From Holacanthus passer (lineage: Eukaryota; Chordata; Actinopteri; Pomacanthidae): a stretch of 64,000 nt of DNA. Positions 1 through 13,638 of this stretch are shown here, piece by piece (position 1 is the stretch's first letter; every line of letters starts with the position of its first letter). Made by a program: the position numbers and the translations under genes. The stretch spans positions 531,001 to 595,000 of the forward strand of contig JAFREQ010000154.1 of the NCBI GenBank assembly GCA_025331565.1, given 5' to 3'. Under the pieces are notes generated by a model that had not been told where the DNA came from, did no database searches, and saw only the letters and a list, made by a program, of their open reading frames with translations.

Positions 1-1
1 A

Positions 2-121
2 GCCAGACGGGTTCATCGTAGCACTACAGTTGCTGAATTCATCAAAAATCGACCCAGAGTTCAAGCTGTTAGCTTCACCAACACGTCTGCTGAGGATGGA
101 AACATAAAGCACTCACTGTAA
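2..121 (+). CDS. possible 3' terminal exon of an unidentified upstream gene
   Basis: A frame open from the window edge runs 39 codons to a TAA at 119-121 (it includes TTVAEFIKNRPRVQAV and ends IKHSL). It is followed by about 185 bases of A/T-rich sequence and an AATAAA, which is how a last coding exon plus a short 3' UTR would look. I do not recognise the peptide as any family. An open frame of this length arises by chance about 15 percent of the time, so the support is the combination with the poly(A) signal, not the ORF itself. Confidence 0.28.
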   Translation, partial: ARRVHRSTTVAEFIKNRPRVQAVSFTNTSAEDGNIKHSL

Positions 122-305
122 ATACTCTCATTTCTACTTACACCAGCTTCGACCTTTCTACCTTTGAGTTGTTCATCTTTTGCACCGACGGTTCAACCTG
201 GAGAGTTTCTCAAACCGTCAGACTCCTCACATTGACTATGAAGAAAAAGGATTGTGCTTCCAGAAGTCTGGAAGTCTGATACAACTCTGTAAACATCAGT
301 GAAGA

Positions 306-311
306 AATAAA
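306..311 (+). terminator. candidate poly(A) signal
   Basis: AATAAA lies in an A/T-rich stretch 185 bases after the stop of the possible terminal exon at the window start. It would end that upstream gene near 330. Confidence 0.3.
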
Positions 312-703
312 TATCTATTAAAATCAAGTTGTGGATTTACAATAAGTAAAAATCCAAAAACAATTTAACTGAGAAAAAGCAAAGATGCAAAGATGAATCT
401 TGACAATTTAAGAGTCAGTATTGGATCATTCAAGTAAAAATCTGACCCAGTCCTTGTAAATACATGATGTGATGAAAAAGGGAGAGAGACATAGAGAAGG
501 GCCAGGAGGAAGGAGAGAGAGAGGGAGGATGAAATGAAGAGGGAGTGGAAACGAGGCAGGGCGAGAGAGATAGAGAGACAACGAGAGGAGGAGAGAGAGA
601 GATAAATAATTAAATGGCCCTGTTTGGCTGGAGAAGAAAGGAGAAATGGAGGGATGAAGAGAGGGAAGATGAAGAAGGGGAACAGAAGGCTGATCATTGC
701 ACG

Positions 704-710
704 TATGGCA

Positions 711-766
<56 letters not shown>

Positions 767-1052
767 GAGGAAGTAGAGCAGTTTCACACACGTTAATAAT
801 GTGTCCACACTCACACACACATATAGCTTCAACACACAATTACACACACACACACACACACACTCTCACACACATCACACAGAGTGCCTAAGTAGATATG
901 AAACACACATAAATACACACATTTTTATGCTTTCTATGTTAGATATCATCTATCTCACACACACACACTTGATATACCAGGAAGTCGACCATGTTCCTGC
1001 TGCAACAACACACACAAACAAACACACACACATACTGAATGCTTTCAGGCTT

Positions 1053-1084
<32 letters not shown>

Positions 1085-1284
1085 TTCCTATACCTGACAT
1101 ATTAAAAGATATCACCCATCAAACACACACACTTGACCACAACTGACTCCATGATTATATCACATAATATTCCCACACATAAACACACACACACACACTC
1201 CTGTGCCATCCATATTGAAACACATCAACCATCTAACACACTTGATATACCAAGGACTCGACCATAATTGACTGCCTGAGCTCA

Positions 1285-1323
<39 letters not shown>

Positions 1324-1462
1324 AGCAAACACACATTAATACACACATTTTACAGCCATTTAAAAAAATCCAATAGAAAATATTTTGCTACAAAATCACA
1401 CACACACACTTGACTGCAAGATCCACTCGTACACACATATGTTTCTGCTGCCAAAAGACACA

Positions 1463-1505
<43 letters not shown>
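704..1505 (+). repeat. degenerate (CA)n-rich tract
   Basis: Pure CA blocks (for example 711-762, 1050-1080, 1281-1320, 1468-1505) alternate with short unique segments that are themselves peppered with CACACA. It looks like an old expanded and decayed microsatellite. It would form UG-rich RNA if transcribed from the - strand. Confidence 0.85.
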
Positions 1506-1507
<2 letters not shown>

Positions 1508-1874
1508 TAACACCTAAAACTGACACACACACATTTACGCACACACACATATGCTTTCCTGTTTTCACACACATAAACACACACACGACAGCCATTTTCC
1601 ACGGAATCAGAGGAAATGCATGAAGCAAAAACACACACACACAGTAACATTTCTATCTCACACACTCACACAAGCAGCATCCTTCTGCATCCTTCCTGCA
1701 CCAAACTGCAGCCAATCAATATGACATCAAAGAGAAAAAACACAATGGATGTAAAAACACAAAATCTCTTGAGTGGATGAAAAGAGGAAGAGAGGATTTC
1801 CTGCCTTTACCTGCCGCCTGTGTGTGTGTGTGTTCTGCCTTTCACGGCGACTGAGAAAATACTGGAGAGGCAGA

Positions 1875-1910
<36 letters not shown>

Positions 1911-2214
1911 CAGGAGGGGAGGAGGGGGTGAGATGTGTGACAGAGGGGGGAGGGGAGATGACTCAGAGGGAGATGGAGAGAGGAAGAGGAGGAGAACAGG
2001 AGGGTTAATTAAAAAGGAGGCGATGGGCAAAGGGGTGGGATGAAGGGATAAGGACGGGGTGCAGGAGGCTCTCGCCCGACTGAGGAGGTAAAAATAGATG
2101 AAGGAAGGACCGGTTCTCTCTCCCTGTGGTTCTCTCTGGTGCTGCAGTGGGGTTCAGTTGATGTATATACAGTTACATAATCCATCCTTCTCACCACACG
2201 CAGACATGATGATG

Positions 2215-2251
<37 letters not shown>
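2215..2251 (+). repeat. (GT)n microsatellite
   Basis: Uninterrupted GT dinucleotides between unique flanks. Confidence 0.95.
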
Positions 2252-2253
<2 letters not shown>

Positions 2254-2390
2254 CCACACAACAACAACCACACGAGCACTGACAACAATGCAGCAGCAGA
2301 GATCCCTTTGAAAGCAGAGACGATGCTGTGCAATGACGCCGCCAGGTGATCGATGGATTTTGATTTGCTTCTTTAGTCCCATGAAACTCA

Positions 2391-2460
2391 ATGTACCCTT
2401 GAGCAAGGCACTTAACCCCAGGTTGGTCCGGGTGTGCTATGAGGCGGCTGACAGCCCAGA
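2391..2460. repeat. teleost SINE-like fragment
   Basis: It contains CCCTTGAGCAAGGCACTTAA, a string I recognise as recurring in many teleost interspersed repeats, followed by a GGTTGGTCC..GGTGTGCT segment. Family assignment is from memory and not verified. Confidence 0.5.
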
Positions 2461-2610
2461 AGATGAAAATCAGCACCCAAAGTCAACAATCCCTGCGTGA
2501 CAAAAGGTCAAATCTGTAGAAGAAAAATTTTGGAAATACACAAATGAATCTTCTTTCCAACAGTGACTGATGTCAGCCTCATGTCTGTGTGTCAGCTGGA
2601 GTTGGGTGTA

Positions 2611-2860
2611 ATTAGCCTAGCTTAGCATACAGCTCATTAATTAACACACATCTCCTTTGTTTAATCTGGACATAAATAAATGTAAAAATGACACTTTGGG
2701 TTTTTTTGCTGGTGTTTCTTGGCGAGCAACATCTCGACGCAGTGACTCAGCTTCCCAAAGTCTTGTCATCACAGTGAAGTTGCCAGGTTTTGTATTATCG
2801 TATCTGTACAGGGGCCAAAACCGGCGACTGTATCTGGCAACCAACGCTATAAACCAGAGA
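2611..2860. repeat. teleost interspersed repeat fragment
   Basis: It begins ATTAGCCTAGCTTAGCATA and continues through a stretch containing GGCGAGCAACATCTCGACGC and TGACTCAGCTTCCCAAAGTC. I recognise this as a common repeat in fish genomes. A related fragment containing TTAGCTTAGCTTAGCATAAA lies at 56995-57236 in the last chd4 intron. Type (SINE or DNA element) is not determined. Confidence 0.45.
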
Positions 2861-3150
2861 CACAACACAGCCGTGATGGGCAGATAGGTGAAGCGTCAAA
2901 AAATGGTTAGTTTCAGTCAACATGAAACATTTAGCAGCAGTTTAGTAAACGGTGGAGTAAACCTAAAAATTCCTGCACATTCATCCTGTTTGTAAATGTG
3001 TTTCAGGTCAGTTCTGCACATTTGCTTTCCTTCATTTGTTCACTGTGAAATCACGTCGTCCCTGCTGCTCTAAAAACAGACTGGTGAAGTTGTTAATGTC
3101 GACTGGAGGGTGACACTGATACACATTGACAGGGCAACAGGGTGAAGCCA

Positions 3151-3182
<32 letters not shown>

Positions 3183-3190
3183 GTGTTCAT
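3151..3190 (+). repeat. (GT)n microsatellite
   Basis: GT dinucleotide run that continues into a degenerate GTGTGT stretch up to about 3335. Confidence 0.9.
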
Positions 3191-5454
3191 GTCTGTGTGT
3201 GTTACCTTTGTGTATGATGAAATATCTCCACATGGATTATCTTGGTGTACCGGTTCTGTATTTTCATGTCTTTGTGTGTGTTTCTAGATGTGAGTGCATG
3301 CGTGTGTGTATATGTGTGAGTGTGAGCGTGTGAGATAATCTATAATTAAATTCCTGAGTTTAATGGGATTATCTTTGGGAGACAAGCAGCACAACGTCCT
3401 TGACATCCATCCCCCTGGTTAGTCATGGGTGAGCGATGATGGAGACACACACATACGGAGAGAGAGAAAGATGAAGAGGGGGTGAGAGAGAGAAGAGAGG
3501 AACCAGGAGGCAGCAACAAAGAGAGGAAGAAGAAAAAGAGCAGTGAGGAGAGATCAAAGTGCGATGAAATGCTTGTGAAGTGAGAGAAAGAGAGAAGCCA
3601 TCCGGAGGGAAAGTGTAATGGAGAAGTGCCTTGCATTGTAATTATCTCATTTTCTGCTGCATTACCACTGAAGGCCGACTGGCCTTTCCCTCCGCGAGCT
3701 CCCCTCCACCTACATCTCGCCACGGCCGGCCGGGCCAGCCAAAACAAACACTTCCATCCCTGTTAAAGACGTAATACACGAGGTCTTCATTATTTCTTCT
3801 CTGTCTTTAATATTCTTCCATCGACTTCTTGTTGCTGAACTCTCTCTCTTTTGCTGCTCATGCTAGATACGCACCTCGCCTTTTGTTTAGTTGAAACAAA
3901 CATTTCATCTGATGAAATCTATCAGATGTTTCAGTGATAAGACTATTGATTAATTAATAGCGCTACTAATCAATAATACTCAACTGTTTTTTTTTCCAAT
4001 GCAAGTCTTTTGGAAGTCAAGTCTCAAATGAATCGGGTCTCAATTGTTCATTTCGTTTCTGTGACTTATAAAATCAGATTGAGTCTGATCCAGAATCTTC
4101 TTCCATGTAGATGAGTGGATGGTGCTAAATGTACAGGCGACACTGTGGCTCTGAACCCAGCTCCACTGTCATCCTCTGTTACACTATATATGTTTAGTAA
4201 AGCATGAAGCACCATGAATCATTTGGCTTCTATACATCCATGCACAGTAGAGCGGGTTCATTTTTAGCTCACATTATCCACCTGTGTAGCCTGACATAGA
4301 GCTCATCTTGGATGAAATTCATACCATATGAATATGGGATACCCTTAAAAGATTGCAAAATGCAGAACCATTTACTTTCAAATGCAGCTTGCATAAACAT
4401 ATATTTTCAGTTGAGATCCCACATTTTCCAAACATGCCAAAAGGCTGGATTAACGGTGCACAAGATAGCTTGAATGTCAAAAATAAAAAATGATTTTCTC
4501 CTTTTGTATTTACTCAAAGGGAAATTTAAGTGTACAGAGTCGAGACATATGGTACACACATATATACAGTGTGTTACCTGTGTGCAAACATACTGCACCT
4601 ACAGTTGACCAGAAATCTGTGGAGATGCCTGAGGATGGACGGAGCTCTCTCAGGTCAGAGATCACACCAAGTAAATGCCATGTCACCACCCTTAGGTTGT
4701 GCTAAAGCATCTGAAATGGTTCTGTGAAAACAGGAAACACCGACAGTCTTTACTTCATCTCCCTCTGCTGGTTGTAGAGAAACTGTCCCATCTTTCAGTC
4801 TGTGTCAGTCCTCAATACACAGCATGACTGGAAATACTATAAATGTTTAGTTATGTTTGCTCTTGATAATAATATAATGTATAAATACATTAAAGGTCAC
4901 GACTGCTGCTGCGTTGTGTTCAGTGTGGAGGCTCGTTCTTGACCTAACACACATCTGTGACTCGGATTCCAAACTCCAGGGTCACTCACTAGCTTTTTCC
5001 ACATCACACTTCCTTCTTGAGTGGATGGAACTTACTCATGTGCCAACTGCTTCTTAAATTAAAAAGAATCATCAAGCAGAACAGTAAGTCTCTGTCACAG
5101 GTTCACTTTTATTAAATTTGTTATAATAATTAATACAAAAATGCATCACAAATATGAAAACATGAGATAATTTTAAAACAATGAAAATAGTCAGTGGCAA
5201 CAGAAGAAGAAACAATGGGGACTTGTTGATTTATTATTAAGTGCTACAGACAAATAGAGATTTTTTTTTAAGATTACAGTTTTTTAAGAAGCCTTTTTTT
5301 AATGCATAAGATTTAATAATATCATTGTAAAGTTTGAGTTCCTTTGAGAAATTTACAAGTTAAAATTATTTATCTTTATTTGAGAAAAAATGGAAACAGA
5401 CATCGAGTTATGGAAACGCAAATTCATTACATACATCAACAACAATAACTCTCG

Positions 5455-5576
5455 AGGAACCTGAACGTGCCACAAGTCATATTTCCGACTTCCGCACTGG
5501 GCGAGGGGGGAGTTTACGGGAAGCACCTGAACGCAGCACAACAGTCCCAGCTCTCCGGCGGCTGAGAAGAGAAAAG
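5455..5576 (+). promoter_or_regulatory. cdc42: cdc42 promoter and noncoding first exon
   Basis: The A/T-rich background changes here to a short CpG-containing block. It holds an ETS-type GACTTCCG (CGGAAGTC on the other strand), a GGGCGAGGGG GC-rich element, and a clean donor AAAAG|GTAACT with the exon end at 5576. This is the expected layout of a short 5' UTR exon spliced to the coding exon at 8331. The exact transcription start cannot be read from sequence; roughly 5480-5520 is my guess. Confidence 0.55.
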
Positions 5577-5690
5577 GTAACTGACGCTGTCACCGTCTTT
5601 AACTCTGATTTACCGACGATAAATACTGAAATATGAGCAAAGAGACATAAAATACTTCAGTCTGACTCTTTCCATTGTAAAAGCTGTGAC

Positions 5691-5996
5691 TGTTAGCCTG
5701 CTGACAGCTAGCTGTGCTAACCGGCAGCTGTCAAAACAAACGATTTCCTTTAGCTAACTGTGCTAGCTTGGCTGTGAAATCTGTGCTGAAAGTTACCGGT
5801 CAGATTGAGTTTGTGAACCAGAGCTGCTAAAGAGCCCGGTTTATATGAGACAACATACATGAAGCTCTGAAAAGTGTTGTTTTGTCCCCTGTTCATTTCA
5901 AACTTCTCTAAAACTGGGCTTTTTGTTGTGGGTGGGGGTCTGACGGATGTAACTTCATGCTAGCTACCGTTAGCTAACATTGCTAATCTCGCAGGA
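5691..5996 (+). other. GTTAGC/GCTAGC-rich tract after cdc42 exon 1
   Basis: Within 300 bases there are repeated GTTAGC, GCTAGC, GCTAAC and TAGCTAAC words (for example 5692-5770 and 5957-5985). The same vocabulary appears around chd4 exon 1 (31950-32400). Function is unknown. Confidence 0.6.
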
Positions 5997-6447
5997 GGAA
6001 ACTTTCAACATTTAGCTTTAGCTGCTTATAAAAACTAACAACAACTAACTCAGTAACATGATCCTTTCATAGCTTTAACTGTGTACTAACTAACTAACTA
6101 ACGACTAAGACTATAAATAGGTTTTTGTAAGTTCTTGCCACAGTTTTCTATGCGGAAGTGACTGAAAACACTTAAATTAGGTGGACATCACATAATTAAC
6201 TGCTCAGAAAATGACTTTAATTAAATTGATGGTTGATGGACTGTTAACTTTCTTATGATGTCACCTGGCAGCAATATTAGTGAATTGACAGCATTTGTAG
6301 ATTTTTATGTGCTGACAGAAAACTTTGATAATTGATTTCATCATTTCATAAAGGATCAAAGGATCAAACCTTTGCTTTCATTTAATCCTGTGAAGATTTA
6401 CTTTCTGTTTTCATAATGAGTTTTATGGACTATAGGTGAGAATTAAT

Positions 6448-6990
6448 TAGAGCTGAAATGATTAGTTGATTCATCAAAAAGTTCATAGACAGAAAATTAA
6501 TGTAACTAAAAGAATATCTTATCTTATTTTGATAATTGATTAATTGCAGTTTCTTATGTTGCAGCTTCTCAAACATGTGAATTTGCTCTTTTGGATATAT
6601 GAGGGAAATTTGTTTTGACATCCTGCACATGTTCATGTCTTACTTCATCATTATGATTAATCTGAGAATTATCGTCTCAGTTGCATTGTCCAAAAAAATT
6701 GTTATTTTCCCCAGAGCCCAAATTCAAATAGCTTTTTTTGTCCAGCCAACAGGCCTCAGGTCGGAGAAACTGTAACCAGAGAATATTTAGGCTTTTTACT
6801 TGACAAATTACAGAAATTAGTAATTGATTATTAAGTTATCGATTAATTATTCTTTCTGTCAATCCAGTTTCATCAAGAAAATAATCCTAACTTTTGAGAC
6901 CCAACGAAGGCTGCAGCAAACAATTATTTTCATTATTCAGTTAAAATTAAAAGAATCACTTCTTCAACTAGTAGTTTCAGCAGTAAAACT
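6448..6990. repeat. two facing copies of a GATTAATCGATT-type teleost repeat
   Basis: 6448-6640 runs GAGCTGAAATGATTAG...ACAGAAAATTAATG...GCAGCTTCTCAAACATGTGA. 6711-6990 carries the opposite orientation, with CCCAGAGCCCAAATTCAAAT, TTTGTCCAGCCAACAG and TATCGATTAATTATTC. I recognise both as degraded copies of one abundant fish repeat. The family name is not recalled. Confidence 0.5.
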
Positions 6991-8330
6991 GAAACTTGAT
7001 GGAGTTAAAGAGTAGTTGGGTCATTAAAATAAAAACTGCACCAGTAATGAAAATAATCAGCTGCTGCGTCTCCAAAATCTGCAAATTGCAAAACAGGATC
7101 AAGTTGATGGAGATAACATTGTGTACAAGAAACAATAGTGCATTGAAAAGACATGTTTGCCACTAATTCTGCACTCTCCACAATTGTCTGTATGTGTGTG
7201 AAATATCTGTGAGGAGTGAATTATGCAGACATAACTGGTGTCATGGTCCCTGCAGATGACCAGTTAACGTGTCCCTGACTCATCAGAGTTCAGCTGAGTG
7301 CTGCCGCTGCCAAAAGGCCCAAACAAAGAGCCAGTGATGGCAGCCCATACCCCTTAACCATTGTCCACCTTAATGAAGCGGCAGCCTGGGTATGTGAGCT
7401 GCTCAGCGTCTGGACGGTCACAGGATCTCCAGCCTCTGTGTAGTAAACACAGCCTTACACCGCTACCACTGTGTCTGCTAACTGTCACACACTCTGTCTG
7501 CTTACGGACGCTCGTGGCATCCCGGTCAACCTGTCACCTGACACATACAGGCTGACAATTGGCAAGATTTTTTCCTTTAGTTTACAGGTTACAGTTGTTC
7601 ATTTATTCTCAAAGTTAATCAGCTCATAAAATCTTTTACTAGCAGCTCTGTGTTTAGAGTGTAGTAAGATCCTGCAGAAACCATTTACAACTATATTTAC
7701 TTACTTTAATTATTTTCTTGGTTAATAAATCCATAGTGCATAAGAAATCAGATAGTGTTTGAGTAGCCTGAAGCTGTCATCTTTTCTGCCATGTTTACTT
7801 TAAAAAAAAAAAGGACTTAATTAATTGATTATCAACTCTCGACGAATCATTTCAGCTCTACTTTATTGTCAAATTTCAAGTGAAAGCATGAAATACAAAA
7901 GAAAATACTTTACTTATATAGTCTTACCAAATGCCTAAAAAGCTACTTAAAACTATTCAGTTTGTCCAGATGTGGAAGGGAAAAAAACATGAATCTCTTT
8001 GCATTTGTGAAAATGTACCGATCAAATTTATTGATCATTATTATTAATTAAAAATAGCAAACATTTGAATTGTTCAATTATATGTCAAGCAATCAATTCA
8101 AGTAACCCTTTCAGAGGTAAATGTAACAATTGTAAGTGAGTTTTATCACACACATATATCCCGTACATACAGTCTCAGGTTTTGTATCTTGTCTCATCTA
8201 ATTAGAGCTCTAAAGAGTTCTAAATTAAGAAGTGCCTCCAGAGATCTTGTCAATAACCAAGACTTTCTCTTCTCCCATCTTCTCTGTCCATCTTCTCTCC
8301 ATGATTTCCTGCCGGCCACCTGCTCCTCAG

Positions 8331-11300
8331 ATGCAGACTATAAAGTGTGTGGTTGTTGGTGACGGTGCGGTGGGAAAAACTTGCCTGCTCATCTCTTACA
8401 CCACCAACAAGTTTCCGTCTGAATACGTCCCCACGGTGAGTAACTTTGATAACACTGTTTATTTACTGAAGCGAGCTGATCAGAACTGACATGAAACTGC
8501 AAACATACAGTAGCAAGACCTCGGTGCCCTTGCAGCTCTTTCCTGTCACACAGGAAGTGGCACTTGTTTGTTTATAGATTGTTTGGATCAAACCGACATA
8601 GACTGTAGTTTTAGCAGCGGTCTCTCGCCAAAACAACAAAAGTCCGTCACAGTATACAGACACTTCTGTATGTGCAGTGTTCACAGAGGTTTCCTCTTCA
8701 GTGGGGGATTATTACTGGCATATCACTCACTTTTGGCTTAACCTTCAAATAATCTGGTTTCAATAATCTGATTGAACTGTTTACTTGCTTACAACCTGTT
8801 TAATTACCTGGCTGAGTTGTTTTGCCTTGTTGAATTTCATTATAGCCATGTTCCAGATCTTAGATCCCAGATCTCTGACTACAGTGTTATCATTGACAGG
8901 AATGATATCTGAAACTGCAAAACTAAAACCCACTTTGTCATAAACTTCAATACAGTTTTTTAGTTGACCAGTTTTTACCACAATTTATTTTAATATAATT
9001 TTTCTAGAAAGCTGAGCCCAAGTGGAATCAAACACGCACCTGCCAGTATTATTGTGTAGAAACCCAAACATTTCTGAAATGAGTAAAGCAGTTTGAAAAA
9101 CTGAAATTGTTGTTTGTACGTTGAAGCTGACAAACCTCAAACTATCTGGTACTTGCTGTTTGGGTGGATTCTTTGAATTGCAGTCCCCTGTGTGTCTTTC
9201 TGTGTATAGATATACTGTGTATGTGTGTGGTTGCTTATTTTCATGCACCTGCAAGTTAGAAAATTAGAGATTCTGTGGAGTTTGTCTCCCGACACTTCCT
9301 GTCTGATTTTTCTCTCTTCAGTAATGTTGTGTCGTGCTGAAGCAGCTTCACAGGTTCTGCAGACTGATTATAAAATATGGTCCAGACCATCAGCTCAGCT
9401 CGACTGATCCTGTAAACTCTGACTCTTTGGTTTGTGAAGGACTGACTGTTGACAGGCAGGACGTCCTACTGGAAATATCCTAAATATGTCTAATTGAAGG
9501 GCAGCTTCACCGACTGCTGACTGCAGTTTGATGAGTTATTCTCTACTGTTTTCTATCGGTAGCCGGTCTCTCTCTCTCTCTGTCTCCCTCTCTCTCTCTG
9601 TCTCCCTCTCTCTCTCACTCTGTCTCTCTCTCTCTCTCTGTCTCCCTCTCTCTCTCACTCTGTCTCTCTCTCTCACTCTGTCTGTCTCTCTCTCTCTGTC
9701 ACTCGTCAGCACAGTTTGATCAGAGCATTGCAGAACCAGCAGTGCTGAATCAACTTTATCTTCCTCTTCCTGTCAGACTGTCTGTCGCTCACACCTCCCT
9801 CACCCCAACATGATTTTTAACCATTTAGTATGAAATTGTCAGGACTGCCCCAACACCCACAATATATTTCTTGTTTCATTATGTACAGATTGGATATTGA
9901 TTAGATCGCCTACTGTTTGGGGCTTATATTTATATATTTGGATATGATATCACACATTTTCTCACAGTATCCATGTCGGTTGTTATGTTTCAATTGAAAA
10001 TTCTTAGATAAAATAAGCAGATGGGATTGTCAGAGATATGAAAGGGAGAGCTAGTTTAGTTTGTTTACTCTGATGGTAAACACATTTTTCATCTTCTCAA
10101 GCAATATTCTAATATTTCTGAGATAAAAGTTGTAATAGAAGTTTTGGGTTTCACCAATAAACATTATTATCATGATTTTAAGATGAATCCATTCATAACA
10201 CAAGACATTTTGTTCTTTAAATATTAAAACTCTTCTTTCTTAAACCTTTGACTTAATTCTCCTAATTTTTTCCTGTAATATTTATGACTTTCTTTCCTAA
10301 CGATGACTATTTTCATAATATTACAACTTGTTTTTGACTTTATTTTCCGTGGCCCTTTGTACTCTGTCATCAGAAGTAACATTCAAATTCATCCATATAA
10401 TACTAATAAGAATAAGAATAATTGCTCATTCAAAATCATTATGTAATTTTTTATTGCTTTATTGTTCCCTCATTTGTGACCCTTGTTTTTATTGAACACA
10501 ACATCCTGTTCCTGCCTGTATTGTCCTATTGTTACTAACAGCCAATAATACGATGTGAACTCCTTATTGTGCAACACTAATCTACAAAGTTAGACGTGGA
10601 ATAACCAAAGAGGAAACTTTCAACCTTAAAGCAAACATCCATTTTAAATTATAATCTTGGTATTTGATTGTAGTTCAGTTGTATATTTTGTCAACCACCA
10701 CAATAAGAAATCAGGAGAGAGGAGGTCTCCTCCAGGAAGTTATCCCTCAGAAACATGTGGCCGTTCTACACTTTAATGTCACATCTGTAACTTCTTGTCT
10801 CGAGTGTCTGTATTCGTTTCAGCTCATTTAAGATAAGATAAGATAAGATATTCCTTTATTCATCCCTCAGTGGGGAAATTCACTTCAAATTTTGACATAA
10901 TTTCAGGCTGAGCTTTAGTACTGTATGAAATCTAAATACAGCTTGTATTTTAGAATGAATGAGCAAAGTGTAAATCAATTATAGAGAAGAGTAAAATTAT
11001 TGTAATAGTAACTGAAAACTTCTCCATGTAGCTGCAGCTCTTTCCCACGTTGACAGTGTGTTGTGATCAGTCTGTTTCTAGCAGCTTCTGTAGTCTGAGC
11101 TCTGTCCAAACACATTATCATCATGTTGGTCTCTGTGTGTGTGTGAACAATAAGTGTGTGTGTGTAGTTTGTTTTTTACTAAAGTGTTTTAGTCTGTGTG
11201 TGTGTGTCTTCATGGCTCACCCACCACCGTGCCTGAACGTATCACACAGTGTTTCTGTCTCAACTTGAACTGACTAGTCCGTCATGTCCATCTGAACAAA

Positions 11301-13604
11301 ATATAAAAACTAAAGCTGAGACCACAGAGACATGATGCTGTTGAAGAACTTTGCATAAATAGAATTGTCTCAAATTAATAATAAAATTATGTTTTAAATT
11401 AGTGAGTGATTCAAGAATCACTAAGTCTGACTGTGACACTGCAGCTAATTCTGATCTAGTTTTAGTTTGTCAGTGAGTTTAGGCCACAGATTTACCTGTG
11501 GACACATTTCAGTCAGTACCAGAGAAGTATTTCTGTTTGAGCCCTGAACGAGCATTTCCAGTCGCCTGCTGTGAGTCTGCCTGTTTAAATATAGACTAAA
11601 CAGATACAGGAGTAAACCCAGCTTGAATCCATGTTTGTAATTCTTGATGTAGCTTCCTCTCCTGCAGGCTACATCCTCCAGTTTATCTGGAACCTGTCTG
11701 TGCATACGGAGCTTCATTAAAAGCAAACCGTGTCTGCAGGCTACAGCAGACCGCAGCGGGTCGACGCGTCGAAGCCGTGCTGTGTATCCAAGCGGGCACA
11801 GCGACTATAAAACACTCCCTGCTTCAGCCCACTTCCACACTCTCAGAGCTGAGGTTAGCAGGCATGTTGGGGCCGCGCTGCTCGTTATTGTACACGGCAG
11901 CAGCCTGAAGGTACGAGAGTGATGAAACAGGAGGGAGGAGTGAAGTGAGAGACACGAGCTGACAGAGAGTCTGTTCACCTGAACAGCAGCAGAGCATCAC
12001 TTCGTATAACAAGTCAGTAATGATATTAGAAATAAGGATGTTTACATGCACACACAAAGTTTTTTATCTGATTAAAGCCATTCAAGCAAGTCAGTTAAAT
12101 CTTTTGAAGGCCTTTGATTTATTGGATCCTATTTAATAGCCTCTTACTGTAAATGATTGAGTAACACATGAAAACACTATCATCTCCCAAAGTTACAGTA
12201 ATGCTGCTTATTTCACATGGTTTGATGAAGGCAGGGTTTTGTTGGAAAAAGGTCACATCACCTACTTCCACCTACAAATTCTAGGAAATGAGAATTGGAG
12301 TTTGACAGTAGTCTCTAGCGAGCGAGCACTGACAGTAAAATGTGATCAAAACACACCTACACGGTCCTGAAGAAGCGTCCTGGCTGCAGACCTCTGACGT
12401 GCTGCCCACATCGCTGACTTGTTCACAGAATAGTGCTGATGTTGTGCTCATTAACTGTGGTTTCCCACAGTTGTTGAAATATTTGACCAGATACAATCAG
12501 AGCTTTGTTGGCAGGATTAAAACAGTGTGTCATCTTCTTGTGCCAGAGCCCGAAAAGCAGCAACTGAAAAATGGCAACAACCGTGAATGAGATCAACGTG
12601 GCTGTTTAAGTTGCTCCAAGTCGACTTACAGAAAACAAAAGCCTGACAAATGTTGTGTATCTGACAGTGTGGAGGAATTCGACCTTTTCTTCTGCTTGAT
12701 TTCATTTCCTTACAGACCTTTTTGCCAGGTGCACATCAGACAAGTTAACTGTTCCCAGCAGCGGCTGTTGCAGCATTTACGCCGACTTGAAATCTCCTAA
12801 CTTGAACACAATGTCTGGCTGAATGAACGCAGTGTAATGAAAGGGCAACTGATTATCAGGCTACTGAAGAAGCAAATTAAATAGTTAAAGTTAGTTAAGT
12901 TTTTTTAAATATTTGCTTGTTTAAGATTTTAACAGAGTCGAGGTATGTTGAAGGTTTAGGTCAACGTCAATGACCTGCAGTCAATTTCTATTCCATCTCT
13001 CCGTCTTGTAGGATGTGTGAATTCTTGAGATTTATTTATTGCATTTTTTTTTTGTGTTTGCAAAATATACATGTCAAAGGTCACTAGATTAAATACTGTG
13101 AAGGTCACCTGGTGCAGAGCCGTGTGGAGCATTTAAATGTTCAACAGCTAATTAAAGGTGTACAAATATGGATGTTAGAGACATTTTGTCAATGTTGTAA
13201 TCCAAACATTGCTATAAGCTGGTTACTGCCGTGAGTCAGAGCATTTTTGAGCGATTGAACATAACAACCAGCTTCAACACGTCGTGTCCTTTCTTGTCTA
13301 AGCCCTCTGACCTTCGACATGTGCAGGGTGGGGGAAAAGCACCCTGCACAACAACCAACCAACCAACCAAACAAACAAACAAACAGCTTCCTTAAATCAG
13401 TGATTAGCCTGCAGTGATGTGAAACCTTCAGCTGTGTGTTTGCTCTTATACTTCTGTCTCTGTGAGGCTCAGCTTGAGTTTCAGACCTTGACAGCGAGGA
13501 CATTTTTGGAAGGTGAAGGCATTTCTGTCTGATCCTCACTTCTTCAAAGAGCTCCAGAATTAGGTTTGAGTTACAGGTTAGGGAATGTGTGTCCTTACGA
13601 GTAT

Positions 13605-13638
<34 letters not shown>

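Larger units (their letters stand above)
330..5450. other. microsatellite-rich intergenic region
   Basis: I see no gene here. The region holds long CA/GT tracts (704-1505, 2215-2251, 3151-3190), GA-rich stretches (480-600, 1881-1905, 3460-3600) and two interspersed-repeat fragments (2391-2460 and 2611-2860). Every ORF is low-complexity Cys/Val or His/Thr translation of the dinucleotide repeats. The stretch 3600-3735 is more complex and could be a conserved noncoding element. 3750-5450 is A/T-rich and featureless to my eye. Confidence 0.6.
5577..8330 (+). other. cdc42: cdc42 intron 1
   Basis: This 2.75-kb intron starts with a GTTAGC/GCTAGC-rich tract (5691-5996) and is then A/T-rich. It contains fragments of a teleost repeat related to the string GATTAATCGATT in both orientations (6448-6640, 6700-6990, 7811-7862). 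No coding signal was recognised. The acceptor is CTGCTCCTCAG immediately before the ATG at 8331. Confidence 0.6.

Noticed and set aside
365..859. 164-aa and overlapping ORFs rich in Cys and Val or Ser and Leu
   Set aside because: Pure microsatellite translation (CA and GA repeats).
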